This document shows positions 16,109 to 24,621 of a stretch of DNA of 64,000 nt, in pieces. Within the stretch, counting starts at the first letter, position 1. Each line of letters opens with the position of its first letter. Where the stretch lies: the NCBI RefSeq assembly GCF_000504205.1, contig NZ_AZAJ01000001.1, positions 1,834,879 to 1,898,878 on the forward strand, read 5' to 3'. Made by a program: the position numbers and the translations under genes. Source of the DNA: Methanolobus tindarius DSM 2278 (GTDB lineage: Archaea > Halobacteriota > Methanosarcinia > Methanosarcinales > Methanosarcinaceae). The notes beneath the pieces are model-generated. The model ran no database searches, was not told the DNA's origin, and saw only the letters and a list, made by a program, of their open reading frames with translations.

Positions 16109-16738
16109 CTAGTTTATTCTATTCTCAAATTCCTTCATTGCCTTTTCCAGCTTCTGCTGGCGCATTGCATTTGTAAGGTCGCCTCTGGTCTTCTCTATAA
16201 TTGACCTAGTGACATCGGTCTTATGTCGAAGTCCGTGTGTCATGGCGTCGGGATAGTCAAACATCATGAGGCAATTGTATATCTCTTCCATCAGGCCCAG
16301 GTATTTTTCTCCTTCTTCGGGAGTATCTTTTCTAATAAGATCCAGAATATGTCGTCTGAGTTCCCCGCCAACATCTCCAAGCCCGTTAAGGTATGCTACG
16401 TTGCTGACATTAAGTTCCTGAGGTCCGGGAATCTCGTCATCTTCACCGCTGAGTATGTTGTACACAACAAGGCATTCGACGAATTCCTGCTGGGCATGTT
16501 CCAGAAAACCGGAATAGTATATGTCAGGATGATCCGCAAGCAATGTATCCATTTTTTCTATCATTTCTACGGATTTGGATATCAGCAAATTTGCTTTATC
16601 AAAATCCCTGTTATGTATGCTGTACATTGCTGTCCTGCAGTTGCGCACAACATCTCTGGAAATTGCCAGAGTGCTTTCTCTTGCTTTGTCTTTTTCCTCA
16701 AAGCTGTCTTTTATACTACAGGATATATTGTAGATCAT
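16109..16738 (-). CDS. Translin-family protein
   Basis: A 209-residue, all-alpha protein of the archaeal translin (COG2178) family, single-stranded nucleic-acid-binding proteins related to eukaryotic translin/TRAX. Matching features are EEKDKARESTLAISRDVVRNCRTAM, FLEHAQQEFVECLVVYNIL (Glu residues used by TRAX-type RNases), YLNGLGDVGGELRRHILD and the C-terminal LRHKTDVTRSIIEKTRGDLTNA. It is a single gene downstream of UPF0147 with its own 140-bp gap. RNA processing is plausible, but the activity cannot be inferred with confidence. Confidence 0.87.
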   Translation of the reverse strand: MIYNISCSIKDSFEEKDKARESTLAISRDVVRNCRTAMYSIHNRDFDKANLLISKSVEMIEKMDTLLADHPDIYYSGFLEHAQQEFVECLVVYNILSGEDDEIPGPQELNVSNVAYLNGLGDVGGELRRHILDLIRKDTPEEGEKYLGLMEEIYNCLMMFDYPDAMTHGLRHKTDVTRSIIEKTRGDLTNAMRQQKLEKAMKEFENRIN

Positions 16739-16841
16739 TCCAATCCTTTAGTTCATTTACAGCTTGATATAAACAGTTTTTCAAAAGCCTGGATAAAAAC
16801 AGTGATATTTTGTCGAAACTACGGCCTATGCATAGTTCAAA

Positions 16842-16878
16842 ATTAAAAAAAGTAAAAGGCGAACAATTATATTGTTCG
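16842..16878 (-). terminator. Terminator after UPF0147 gene
   Basis: On the minus strand CGAACAA-TATAA-TTGTTCG forms a 7-bp hairpin followed by CCTTTTACTTTTTTT. Confidence 0.65.
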
Positions 16879-16880
16879 TT

Positions 16881-17147
16881 TTACTCGTCGACCGGAATGG
16901 TCTCGAGCTGGCTTGCAACATCCCAGATGAGTGTTCTTGTGTGAACAGGGATGTTAGGGTCGTTGCTGATATCCTCAAGAATGGATATGCTTGATGATGT
17001 CCTCAAAAAGAGAGGTTCATCTTTCTTACTTAATGTTTCCAGTATATCATTTGCAGAACGCCTAATGTTTCTTGGTACTGAATTATCGTTTGCGATATAT
17101 TCTAACTTTTGTTTGCATTCTTCAATGACTTGATCAAAATTTGACAT
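16881..17147 (-). CDS. UPF0147 family protein
   Basis: An 88-residue helical protein of the archaeal UPF0147 family. The pattern is [29 protein letters not shown] and then [28 protein letters not shown], two HEAT-like helical hairpins. It has no membrane segment. The function is unknown. It has its own terminator and is divergent from the zinc-ribbon gene at 17265. Confidence 0.88.
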   Translation of the reverse strand: MSNFDQVIEECKQKLEYIANDNSVPRNIRRSANDILETLSKKDEPLFLRTSSSISILEDISNDPNIPVHTRTLIWDVASQLETIPVDE

Positions 17148-17264
17148 GTAGGATCACCTTGATAAGTTTGAAATCAAAATAGGGTTGCTCAATTTATCCC
17201 TAAATAATTATATTCTATAAAAAGACTTTCATTGGTATATAGGTTTTGAGAAAAAGGAGATAAC

Positions 17265-17732
17265 ATGTCAAACACTGATGATGAAAATATACAAAAAATA
17301 TCCCGAATGCTTGAGATTGGCGGAACAATGCTTGCACAACATTGTGGCAACTGTGGAGCCCCTCTCTTCCGCTATCAGGGTAGGGTACTATGTCCGGTCT
17401 GTGATGATGTTCGCGACCCACGTGGAAGCATGCAGCAAGCATCTGCTCCGGTAGTTACACCTGAGCCAGAAACAGAAATTTCTCCAGTAGAAGAAAAGAA
17501 AACTCCGGTTGCGGCAGTTCCGAAAACCACGCCTGTAAGATCTCAGTCTGAAGATACATCTGTGGGACAATCAACTTCAGCTCCGGCATCAATCCCTGAA
17601 CTGGAAAATTTGCTCGTAAGAAAAATGGTTTCACTTGCAAATACTATGCAGGATGAAACTGATGTAAGAAGAATATCTGATTATCTTGATATGATCGAAC
17701 GCTGTATGGATATAATGAATAAAATGAAGTAG
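17265..17732 (+). CDS. Sjogren's/scleroderma autoantigen-1-type zinc-ribbon protein
   Basis: A 155-residue protein. An N-terminal zinc ribbon (CGNCGAPLFRYQGRVLCPVC, four Cys in two CXXC knuckles) after an ISRMLEIGGTMLAQHC helix matches the archaeal SSSCA1/p27 family (COG1645). A Pro/Thr/Val/Glu-rich low-complexity linker (about residues 60-115) joins a C-terminal helical region (LENLLVRKMVSLANTMQD). ATG 17265 is preceded by AAAAGGAGATAAC. The function is unknown; a nucleic-acid or protein adaptor role is possible. Confidence 0.82.
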   Translation: MSNTDDENIQKISRMLEIGGTMLAQHCGNCGAPLFRYQGRVLCPVCDDVRDPRGSMQQASAPVVTPEPETEISPVEEKKTPVAAVPKTTPVRSQSEDTSVGQSTSAPASIPELENLLVRKMVSLANTMQDETDVRRISDYLDMIERCMDIMNKMK

Positions 17733-17753
17733 CCAGGTAATCTTCAATTTGGT

Positions 17754-17791
17754 AAGTGGTAAACTCCACTTAACTCCCTTTTTTATTTTTA
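17754..17791 (+). terminator. Terminator of the zinc-ribbon gene
   Basis: AAGTGG-TAAACT-CCACTT hairpin followed by a T-rich run (17779-17791). Confidence 0.6.
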
Positions 17792-17795
17792 GGAA

Positions 17796-20111
17796 TCAAC
17801 GCTTATACTCACTGCCGATAATTTCCCTTATTTTTGCTGCGGTCTTGGGTCCAACATTGTTGACATCAAGCAGTTCTTCATAACTGGCTTTCATCACATT
17901 TTCCACAGAACCGAAATGTTTCAGGAGGTTTCTGGCTGCTTTCGGACCGATATCAGATATTGAAGACACAACATATTCCTGCTGCTGTGGAAGCATAGCA
18001 GCAGCTTTCTTCCCGTGCATGTTAACTTCCCGTTTCTCATCAACCTGCTCTCTTTTTGCAACCTGTTGTAAGAGGGCAGCAGTATCTTCCGGGTCGCGCG
18101 TATAGAATATTGAAACCCCAAAATCCAGTGATATTGATGACAGGGTTCCATGAATTGCATTCGGATTTATTCCTCTGCAATTAAAGAGGCTTTCACCCTC
18201 AATTATCAGTATTGGCTTTTCATAGGCTCTTGAGAGGTTTGATATCTGCTCGAACAGTTTTTGTTCAATAAGCGAACCCACAAAGTCCTGTGTATCTTTC
18301 CTTTCCGCAGCAATGCGGTCACTCAGGATGTAGTCACCAACTTCCAGTGTTTTTACTGTAATTTCAACACCGTTTCTGTCAAGGGAACGGGCAACAGAAC
18401 TGCGAATCTCACGCTGGTCCACAACAATTTTGATATTATCCTTGTTTTCAGGTTTAGATTCATTGTTGTCATCGTATTCAAACAATGTCTTCTGGTCCTT
18501 CCCGTTACTATCCAGCATGAATTCCTCTTCAATTGAGTTATTCTTCCGTGCCGGCATGGCTGACTGAAGCTCTTTCATGTTGCTCTGCATTTTCCTTTCC
18601 TTTGAAAGGCTGCTCCAGTAGTATCCTTCATCCCTGGTGCCTTTTGTAACTAGAACAACAACACGACCTTCATGCTTTCTTCCTGTTCGCCCTTTTCTCT
18701 GGATACTCCTAATTTCAGAGGGAATTGGTTCGTAAAACAACACAAGATCTGTTGATGGAATATCAAGGCCTTCCTCTGCAACCGAGGTTGCCACAAGAAC
18801 ATTGTAATCTCCAGCCTTGAATTGTTCGATTATCTCGACCTGTTGCTTCTGTGTCAGTCCCTTATCCTTGTATTTGGACGCCTGTCCCACAAATCTCACA
18901 GGTCTTATCCCTTCAACTTCGGCAAGTGCTTTTGTCAGCATCTCGGCTGTGTCACGATAATTTGCAAAAACAATAACTCTGGAATGCGGCTTGTTCTCAA
19001 GTTCATTAAGGACTATATCTTTCACATATTCCAGTTTGGGATGCTCAAGGTCACAGTCTTTCAGGCGGTGTACGACCTGCCTGATGTAAAGGTCTTCAGC
19101 AAGACGCTTTGAAGCCTTGCTTCCACTTTTAGAACCTGCTTCGTTGTCCAGTCTTTCCATGTACATACGGAGAGCTTCAAGTCCCTGAGTTTCTGTGATT
19201 TCCACAGCGTGGCTTACTTTCAGTATCTCTGCAAGCAAGGAAATTGCACTATAAACTGAAGTATCGGGCATTCCTCCCCTGAGTTCTCCCTGAAGTTTTG
19301 TCTGCAATCCAAGAAGGTCTTTTTTTGAGACAAATCTCTTATTATATATTGGGTAACCAAGTTCAGTAAGCTTCTTGTACCTGTCTTCAAGGACCTTATT
19401 CAACAGGTCTTTAATCTCTTTCATTTCGTCAGGAAGGTTGATGCGCTTCCATTCGATCTCTTTTTTATGAATGTAAGGTTTGACATCGCTATCTGATTCA
19501 GTTTTAACGGCAACCGATTCAATGTGAAGTGATTCACAGACCTCCGCTATCTTCTCATCAGAACTTCCAGGACTTGCAGTAATCCCTAAACAAAGAGGGT
19601 TTTTTGCGGTTTCAAAATATTTCTCTGCAATATAGGTATAAGCGTAATTTCCAACTGCACGGTGTGCCTCATCAAATGTAATGTGTGTAACATTTTCAAG
19701 ACTTATTCTTTTGGTAAGTATGTCATTCTCAATGACCTGCGGTGTGGAAATGATTACTTTGCCTGTTTTCCAGAGTTCTGATCTTTTTTCAGGACTGATG
19801 CTACCTGTGAATGTGAGGACTTCTTCCTCCGGAATGTTCATTACATTTTTGAAAAAAGATGCATGCTGTTCCACAAGAGGTTTTGTTGGTGAGAGCACCA
19901 TGACCTTGCCGCCTAATTTCTCAAGGCGAGATGCCATGACAAGAAGACATACAACGGTTTTTCCAAGTCCGGTTGGCAAAACCACAAGTGTGGAAACATC
20001 AAGAGCCTTGCCCGCCAGATCAAGTTGATATAGCCTCTGCTCCACAGTATCTGCTTTTATCAAAGGGTGTTTGATATATTCCGGCATGTTACCATACTTG
20101 CATGTTTGCAA
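17796..20111 (-). CDS. hef: Hef-type fork helicase/nuclease
   Basis: Archaeal XPF/FANCM-like protein that acts on stalled replication forks. The N-terminal superfamily 2 helicase has Walker A (VVLPTGLGKTVV, about residue 45) and motif II (ITFDEAHRAVG). Motif VI is IQRKGRTGRKHEG. The C-terminal ERCC4-type nuclease has VVDQREIRSSV and the catalytic ERKDTQDFVGS (canonical ERKxxxD). It ends in two helix-hairpin-helix units (ISDIGPKAARNLLKHFG and VNNVGPKTAAKIREII). At 771 residues both halves are present. An in-frame ATG eight codons downstream (20087, MPEYIKHP) may be the true start; neither has a strong ribosome site. Confidence 0.94.
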   Translation of the reverse strand: MQTCKYGNMPEYIKHPLIKADTVEQRLYQLDLAGKALDVSTLVVLPTGLGKTVVCLLVMASRLEKLGGKVMVLSPTKPLVEQHASFFKNVMNIPEEEVLTFTGSISPEKRSELWKTGKVIISTPQVIENDILTKRISLENVTHITFDEAHRAVGNYAYTYIAEKYFETAKNPLCLGITASPGSSDEKIAEVCESLHIESVAVKTESDSDVKPYIHKKEIEWKRINLPDEMKEIKDLLNKVLEDRYKKLTELGYPIYNKRFVSKKDLLGLQTKLQGELRGGMPDTSVYSAISLLAEILKVSHAVEITETQGLEALRMYMERLDNEAGSKSGSKASKRLAEDLYIRQVVHRLKDCDLEHPKLEYVKDIVLNELENKPHSRVIVFANYRDTAEMLTKALAEVEGIRPVRFVGQASKYKDKGLTQKQQVEIIEQFKAGDYNVLVATSVAEEGLDIPSTDLVLFYEPIPSEIRSIQRKGRTGRKHEGRVVVLVTKGTRDEGYYWSSLSKERKMQSNMKELQSAMPARKNNSIEEEFMLDSNGKDQKTLFEYDDNNESKPENKDNIKIVVDQREIRSSVARSLDRNGVEITVKTLEVGDYILSDRIAAERKDTQDFVGSLIEQKLFEQISNLSRAYEKPILIIEGESLFNCRGINPNAIHGTLSSISLDFGVSIFYTRDPEDTAALLQQVAKREQVDEKREVNMHGKKAAAMLPQQQEYVVSSISDIGPKAARNLLKHFGSVENVMKASYEELLDVNNVGPKTAAKIREIIGSEYKR

Positions 20112-20262
20112 TTTTTATGATTATTATAATATTTACATTAAGTATCTGGTTTTGCAATATATAATCTCTTCAGGCTTTTAAAGCTGAGCTAAGCAGGGTG
20201 AAAGTATTGTTTAATTTCGAAAACAGGAAATGAACTAATAAAGTAAAAGAAAAACTAAAAGA

Positions 20263-20300
20263 GAAAAGAAAATGAATTTAGAGTGCTTTTCCAGCACTCT
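20263..20300 (-). terminator. glyS terminator overlapping its stop codon
   Basis: On the minus strand AGAGTGC-TGGAAAA-GCACTCT (7 bp) ends on the TAA of glyS and is followed by ATTCATTTTCTTTTCTC. Confidence 0.6.
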
Positions 20301-22032
20301 CAAAATCCCTATTCATGTAAATCATCTCATAAATAAGGTCTGCAATTCCGTCAATTGGTGCACGAACCTGCTTCATGCTGTCCCTGTCCCTGATTGTGAC
20401 GGTGTTATCTTCCAGTGTATCATAGTCTATTGTAATGGAGTATGGTGTTCCAATCTCATCGTTTCTTCTGTAACGTCTTCCGATGGTTCCTGAGTCATCA
20501 TAGGAAACAAGCAGGCCTTTTTGTTTCAACTGAGCCTCGATTTGCCTTGCAGGGTTGATGAGTTCTTCCCTTGTAAGCAGTGGAAGAATTGCAACCTGTA
20601 CAGGAGAGACTTCCTTCTTGAATCTCAGGACAATCCTTGCTTCTGCCTCTTCATTCTCAGTTTCTTCCTTGCCGCTGACCATTTCCTCTTCAAATGCATG
20701 TTCCATGGTTGAGTAGAATATCCTGTCAATACCGTAGGATGGCTCGATAACGTGAGGAATGACATTTTCTCCGCTTATCTTGACAGTTTCCTCTGCAAAC
20801 TCGACAATATCTCCGGGTACAGTTACTTCTTCTCCGTCAACAGTGATTGTGATGTTCTCCTGTTCGAGTTCTGCCTGGTTGAGTGCTTTGAGTGCATCTG
20901 CAACAGCCTTTGCCTTTCCTTTGAAGAGTGGTCCGAGTTTACCCATATTTGGCTTGACAACAAACTGAGTAACCATCTTAGGTTCGCTGTATTCTCTGTA
21001 GATTGAGAGTTCGGTCTTGCTTACAGCAGCATGTGCCTTCAGGTCATAGTCTGTCCTGTCTGCAATTCCCACAACTTCTACCCAGTCGAATCTGTCAGTT
21101 AGAATCTCAGCATCCCAGCAGTCTATTGCATAGTGTGCCATCTCATCTTTCTGGTGCTGTCTGAATCTCAGCTTGTCTGCTGAAATTCCAATACGCTGGA
21201 GAAAATGGTTTGTAAGTCCTATCTGGTAAGCGAGGAACTCGTGGGCAATGGTGCCTTTCTCCACTGCTTCGCCGAGAGTCATTTTCTCGATAACACCTTT
21301 ATGCTGTGCTTCCTCGGAGTAAAGGTTGATAACAGTGTCAGCAAACCTGCTGAAGTTTGCGTGTTTTTTGTCGTTAGGATCAATAAATATCTCAGCTTCA
21401 GCCTGGGTAAATTCTCTTAGCCTGATAACTCCCTGTCTTGGTGAGATCTCGTTACGGTAGGATTTTCCGATCTGTGTTGCACCGAACGGAAGTTTCTCAC
21501 GGTAGAATCTTGCGAGTCTTAAAAAGTCAACAAACATTCCCTGTGCAGTCTCAGGACGCATGTATCCCTGTCTTCCTGTACCCGGGCCGATGTTTGTCTT
21601 GAACATGAGGTTAAATTCATAGGCCTCTCCCAGTTCCCCATCACATTCAGGACACCTGACATTGTTCTCTATTATAACTTTGTCAAGCTCTTTGACGTGA
21701 AGTGCGTCAGCACAGTCTACTATTTTGTCAATAAGATGATCTGCCCTGAATGCTTCTCCACAGTTTTTACATTCACAGAGAGGATCTGAGAAACCGCCAA
21801 CGTGACCTGATGCCACGAAAACTTCTTCAATACCGATTGTTGGGGCTTCTATCTCCATGAAACCCTCCTGTACAACGTAGGTTTCTCTCCAGATCTGCTC
21901 AATCCTGCGCTTTAAGGTGCTTCCAAGTGGTCCGTAGTCGTAAAATCCTGCGGTTCCTCCGTATAGCTCAAAAGAGTTCCACAAAAATCCGCGACGTTTA
22001 GCCAGTTCTATTACCTGCTCATATTTATCCAT
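20278..22032 (-). CDS. glyS: Glycyl-tRNA synthetase (class II)
   Basis: Eukaryote/archaeal alpha2-type glycyl-tRNA synthetase, 584 residues. It begins with RRGFLWNSFELYGGTAGFYDYGPLGS, includes the zinc-binding insertion (CECKNCG and RCPECDG), the class II motif 2 region QIGKSYRNEISPRQGVIRLREFTQAE, and motif 3 EPSYGIDRIFY. The C-terminal anticodon-binding domain has VQVAILPLLTREELINPARQI. GAGGATCA lies 5 nt before ATG 22032. It is monocistronic, with a hairpin terminator formed by its last codons. Confidence 0.96.
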   Translation of the reverse strand: MDKYEQVIELAKRRGFLWNSFELYGGTAGFYDYGPLGSTLKRRIEQIWRETYVVQEGFMEIEAPTIGIEEVFVASGHVGGFSDPLCECKNCGEAFRADHLIDKIVDCADALHVKELDKVIIENNVRCPECDGELGEAYEFNLMFKTNIGPGTGRQGYMRPETAQGMFVDFLRLARFYREKLPFGATQIGKSYRNEISPRQGVIRLREFTQAEAEIFIDPNDKKHANFSRFADTVINLYSEEAQHKGVIEKMTLGEAVEKGTIAHEFLAYQIGLTNHFLQRIGISADKLRFRQHQKDEMAHYAIDCWDAEILTDRFDWVEVVGIADRTDYDLKAHAAVSKTELSIYREYSEPKMVTQFVVKPNMGKLGPLFKGKAKAVADALKALNQAELEQENITITVDGEEVTVPGDIVEFAEETVKISGENVIPHVIEPSYGIDRIFYSTMEHAFEEEMVSGKEETENEEAEARIVLRFKKEVSPVQVAILPLLTREELINPARQIEAQLKQKGLLVSYDDSGTIGRRYRRNDEIGTPYSITIDYDTLEDNTVTIRDRDSMKQVRAPIDGIADLIYEMIYMNRDFESAGKAL

Positions 22033-22545
22033 GAATGATCCTCGATAATTGTGTATATCTATGATTCTTATGAGTCATCGATATGCCCATTACATTTAAT
22101 GGTAACGAAAGCATCCCCAAAACATCTATGTTCATAAAATCTGATTTTATGTAGTAATATGACATTTTTATACTCGCAATTATTATATGCATGTTCATAT
22201 ATTGTATGATTGAGCAAGGTCGAATCTCAATCAAATCATATCATATCGTACCACCATCTAAATATGATTCAATTGGTCATTTCAACACTGACCTTGCTCT
22301 TCCTATCCATTTTTTTGATATTGAATATTACTATTGAATCCTGTTTATCCAATGGTTTTTTTCATCAATGAGCTAACATTATTTTTTCTTGGCTGTTATT
22401 TTCAATTAGCTCCGATTCTGTGTAAGGGTACACACGTCAAAAAAGAATGCATTTGTGAATAGTAAACAAAACCCCTTTGTTTCCACTGGAGTATAAAATA
22501 TATACTATTATGAATAAAATTAGCGAAAATAAAATATGAGTGCTC
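22033..22545. other. 513-bp AT-rich intergenic region
   Basis: It holds the glyS promoter (on the minus strand GTATAAAAATG near 22165-22177 looks like a TATA box, which implies a leader of about 110 nt) and, at the right end, the terminator of the next gene. A 69-codon minus-strand frame (22025-22234) overlaps glyS and has low-complexity codons; I do not accept it. I see no tRNA, long repeat or insertion-sequence end in the rest. Confidence 0.5.
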
Positions 22546-22561
22546 TTATTCTTTGAGCACT
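22524..22561 (-). terminator. Terminator with stop codon in its loop
   Basis: On the minus strand AGTGCTC-AAAGAATAA-GAGCACT (7-bp stem) has the TAA of the ADH-synthase paralogue as the last loop bases, followed by CATATTTTATTTTC. Confidence 0.55.
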
Positions 22562-23337
22562 TCTTCCGGGGTCATTCCACCATGTACAATCCTGGATATG
22601 TGTGACACCAGTTTTGTAGGGTCATCTGACTGGAATACGTTTCTTCCGATAGCTACTCCTTTTCCTCCGGCCTGGAGTGAGTCATAAACCATTTCCAGGA
22701 GCTGTTGTTCAGTATCCATTCTGGGACCGCCTGCAACTACAATAGGTACAGGACATCCGCTGACAACTTCCTTGAATGTATCAATATCACCGGTATAATT
22801 TGTCTTGACAATATCTGCTCCAAGTTCCGCTCCGATCCTTGCTGCATGCTTTACATACTCAACATCATGTTCGGAGGTTACTTTAGGTCCTCTTGGATAC
22901 AACATTGCAAGCAGAGGCATTCCCCATTCATCGCATTTTCGGGCAACATGTCCCATGTCCTGAAGCATCTGTGCCTCGTCATCAGCCCCAACATTTACAT
23001 GGATTGATACTGCATCAGCACCGACTTTGATAGCTTCCTCGATGTCTGTGACAATGACCTTGTGGTTTGGGTCAGGTCCCAGGGATGTTGAAGCTGAGAG
23101 GTGTATAATAAGTCCAATGTCTCTTCCATATCCACGGTGGCCGTGTTTTGGAAGTCCCATATGTCCGAGAACTGCGTTTGCTCCGCCGTCTGCAACTTTG
23201 TTCACAGCAGCAGGCAGGTCAATAATTCCTTTTATAGGCCCTGCACCCACACCATGGTCCATTGGAATGATAATTGCATTCTTTGTATTTCGATCGAAGA
23301 TCCTTTCCATCCTGACAGATTTGCCTATTTCACTCAT
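22546..23337 (-). CDS. Class I aldolase-like / ADH synthase paralogue
   Basis: A 263-residue DhnA-type class I aldolase, closely related to the enzyme at 40111. Schiff-base Lys is in [11 protein letters not shown], with the early [15 protein letters not shown] loop, [15 protein letters not shown] and [12 protein letters not shown] phosphate site. In this family, 2-amino-3,7-dideoxy-threo-heptulosonate (ADH) synthase starts the archaeal shikimate route, and other members are fructose-1,6-bisphosphate aldolases. Because the second copy sits in the aromatic operon, this one may be the sugar-phosphate aldolase (inference). It stands alone, with its own terminator and a 54-bp gap to dUTPase upstream. 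Confidence 0.85.
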   Translation of the reverse strand: MSEIGKSVRMERIFDRNTKNAIIIPMDHGVGAGPIKGIIDLPAAVNKVADGGANAVLGHMGLPKHGHRGYGRDIGLIIHLSASTSLGPDPNHKVIVTDIEEAIKVGADAVSIHVNVGADDEAQMLQDMGHVARKCDEWGMPLLAMLYPRGPKVTSEHDVEYVKHAARIGAELGADIVKTNYTGDIDTFKEVVSGCPVPIVVAGGPRMDTEQQLLEMVYDSLQAGGKGVAIGRNVFQSDDPTKLVSHISRIVHGGMTPEEVLKE

Positions 23338-23391
23338 GATTGCGTGATTGCTTTAATTATAGATAATCCTAACGTAGATTATGTTACTATG

Positions 23392-23904
23392 TCACAGGTT
23401 CTCATGTTGGTACTTTCCGTTGTACCCTTCTGAAAGTTTGCTGTGCAGGTCAAAAAATATCAGTTGCATTACACGTGCATTTCTTTTCAGCCTGAATCCA
23501 TGAGGATTGTAAACAACAAGCATGGATTCACTTCTTCCTCTGTAGCCGGAATCCCATACTGCAGTTCCTATATTTGCTCCGCATCTGAGTAATGTGGATC
23601 TTGGTCTTGCAATGGCAGCCCTGTCAAGAGGAATGTTGACTATTTCGTTGAATGTAATTTTGTATACTCCGGGTTCCAGGTGTGCCCAGTCTTTCTCATC
23701 AAATTCCACTGGTTTTGTAGAAGGTGTTTCTCTTTCACTATTATCAAAGTCAACTGCACCGGAACTTGTGTATGTCTCGATACCTTTGAGGGTCAGTTCA
23801 ACACTGTTTGGTTGCAGTTGAGTTTCAGTATCTATCATGTTCTCAACAAGTGGCGGTTCGCTGTTTATCAATTCCCTGAGTTCGTTTCTGGATAATAGGG
23901 TCAT
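23392..23904 (-). CDS. dut: dUTP diphosphatase (Dcd/DUT family)
   Basis: A 170-residue trimeric dUTPase/dCTP-deaminase-fold protein. PNSVELTLKGIE, ARPRSTLLRCGANIGTAVWDSGYRGRSESML and VYNPHGFRLKRNARVMQLIFFDL are the nucleotide-binding blocks. The GYRGRSE region lacks the pattern I associate with the deaminase Glu of Dcd, so I favour the archaeal dUTPase assignment; a dCTP deaminase or bifunctional role is not excluded. It removes dUTP and supplies dUMP for thymidylate synthesis. The gene precedes the aldolase paralogue with 54 bp between them and is divergent from the small gene at 24142. Confidence 0.82.
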   Translation of the reverse strand: MTLLSRNELRELINSEPPLVENMIDTETQLQPNSVELTLKGIETYTSSGAVDFDNSERETPSTKPVEFDEKDWAHLEPGVYKITFNEIVNIPLDRAAIARPRSTLLRCGANIGTAVWDSGYRGRSESMLVVYNPHGFRLKRNARVMQLIFFDLHSKLSEGYNGKYQHENL

Positions 23905-24141
23905 GGTTGTAGGTTTGCATTATCTAATATATCATTTTGTGTAGTATCCAGAATATCTGTAAACACAAATTAGTATTAAATTATATATTTGTAAACCAAT
24001 CAGTTTATATTTCTTAGTAACTATCTGGTTTATGGTGAGTTTGAAAATGTTTTCATAATTCCAGTTCCCTGAGGAAAAGGCATTGGATGTGGAAACCTGT
24101 ATCGAATACATAAAAATATTTGACTAGAAGGAGTGAATGAT

Positions 24142-24354
24142 GTGAGTAGTACGGATCTAGTAAAGAATGGAAGCAGGCCTGAAATGTTGTTTAAAGTAAC
24201 TTTAAGCCCTGATGGAACCACTTATCAGAAAGAGATTTCTCTTGTTTTCCCGAAGTATGCAAGTGCAGATCTTCCTCATTATAAAGAGGAATTTGATTCC
24301 CAGTCACGTGAAATGCGTGATGACTGCCAGTGGCATTTCCAGGCAGAGGATTGA
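24142..24354 (+). CDS. Small conserved-looking soluble protein (70 aa)
   Basis: A 70-residue protein with GTG start at 24142, placed 5 nt after GGAGTGA (24130-24136). An in-frame GTG at 24133 would lie inside that ribosome site. The sequence has a beta pattern MLFKVTLSPDGTTYQKEISLVF, a helix-like FPKYASADLPHYKEEFDSQSREM and a DDCQWHFQAED end. Codon use is normal for the window, and a strong terminator follows. No family is recognised. Confidence 0.65.
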   Translation: MSSTDLVKNGSRPEMLFKVTLSPDGTTYQKEISLVFPKYASADLPHYKEEFDSQSREMRDDCQWHFQAED

Positions 24355-24375
24355 TATTTTAATCCTCTCTTTTTT
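24346..24375 (+). terminator. Terminator of the 70-aa gene
   Basis: GAGGATT-GATATTTT-AATCCTC (7 bp) overlaps the TGA stop and is followed by TCTTTTTT. A second palindrome, GATCAGTATTTACTGATC, lies at 24382-24399. Confidence 0.7.
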
Positions 24376-24621
24376 AATTCTGATCAGTATTTACTGATCT
24401 GAATCTTATATTTTCTATTTGTATTGTATGGCTATTTTCTCATAGAATACTCGTATCCTGATTTTTTCTTGTTACTATGACTTTTCATTTTATTATTTTG
24501 ATAAAATACTTTTATTTATTATTACTATCAAATAGTGAACTCGGAAGTGAGCTGCCTTTGAAATCTGATATTCTATGGGTATTCAGAAGGTAACCCTGAA
24601 CAGGTATGTGGGAAAGGTATT

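Noticed and set aside
22025-22234. 69-codon minus-strand frame upstream of glyS
   Set aside because: It overlaps the glyS start, has no recognisable protein features, and lies where the glyS promoter should be.
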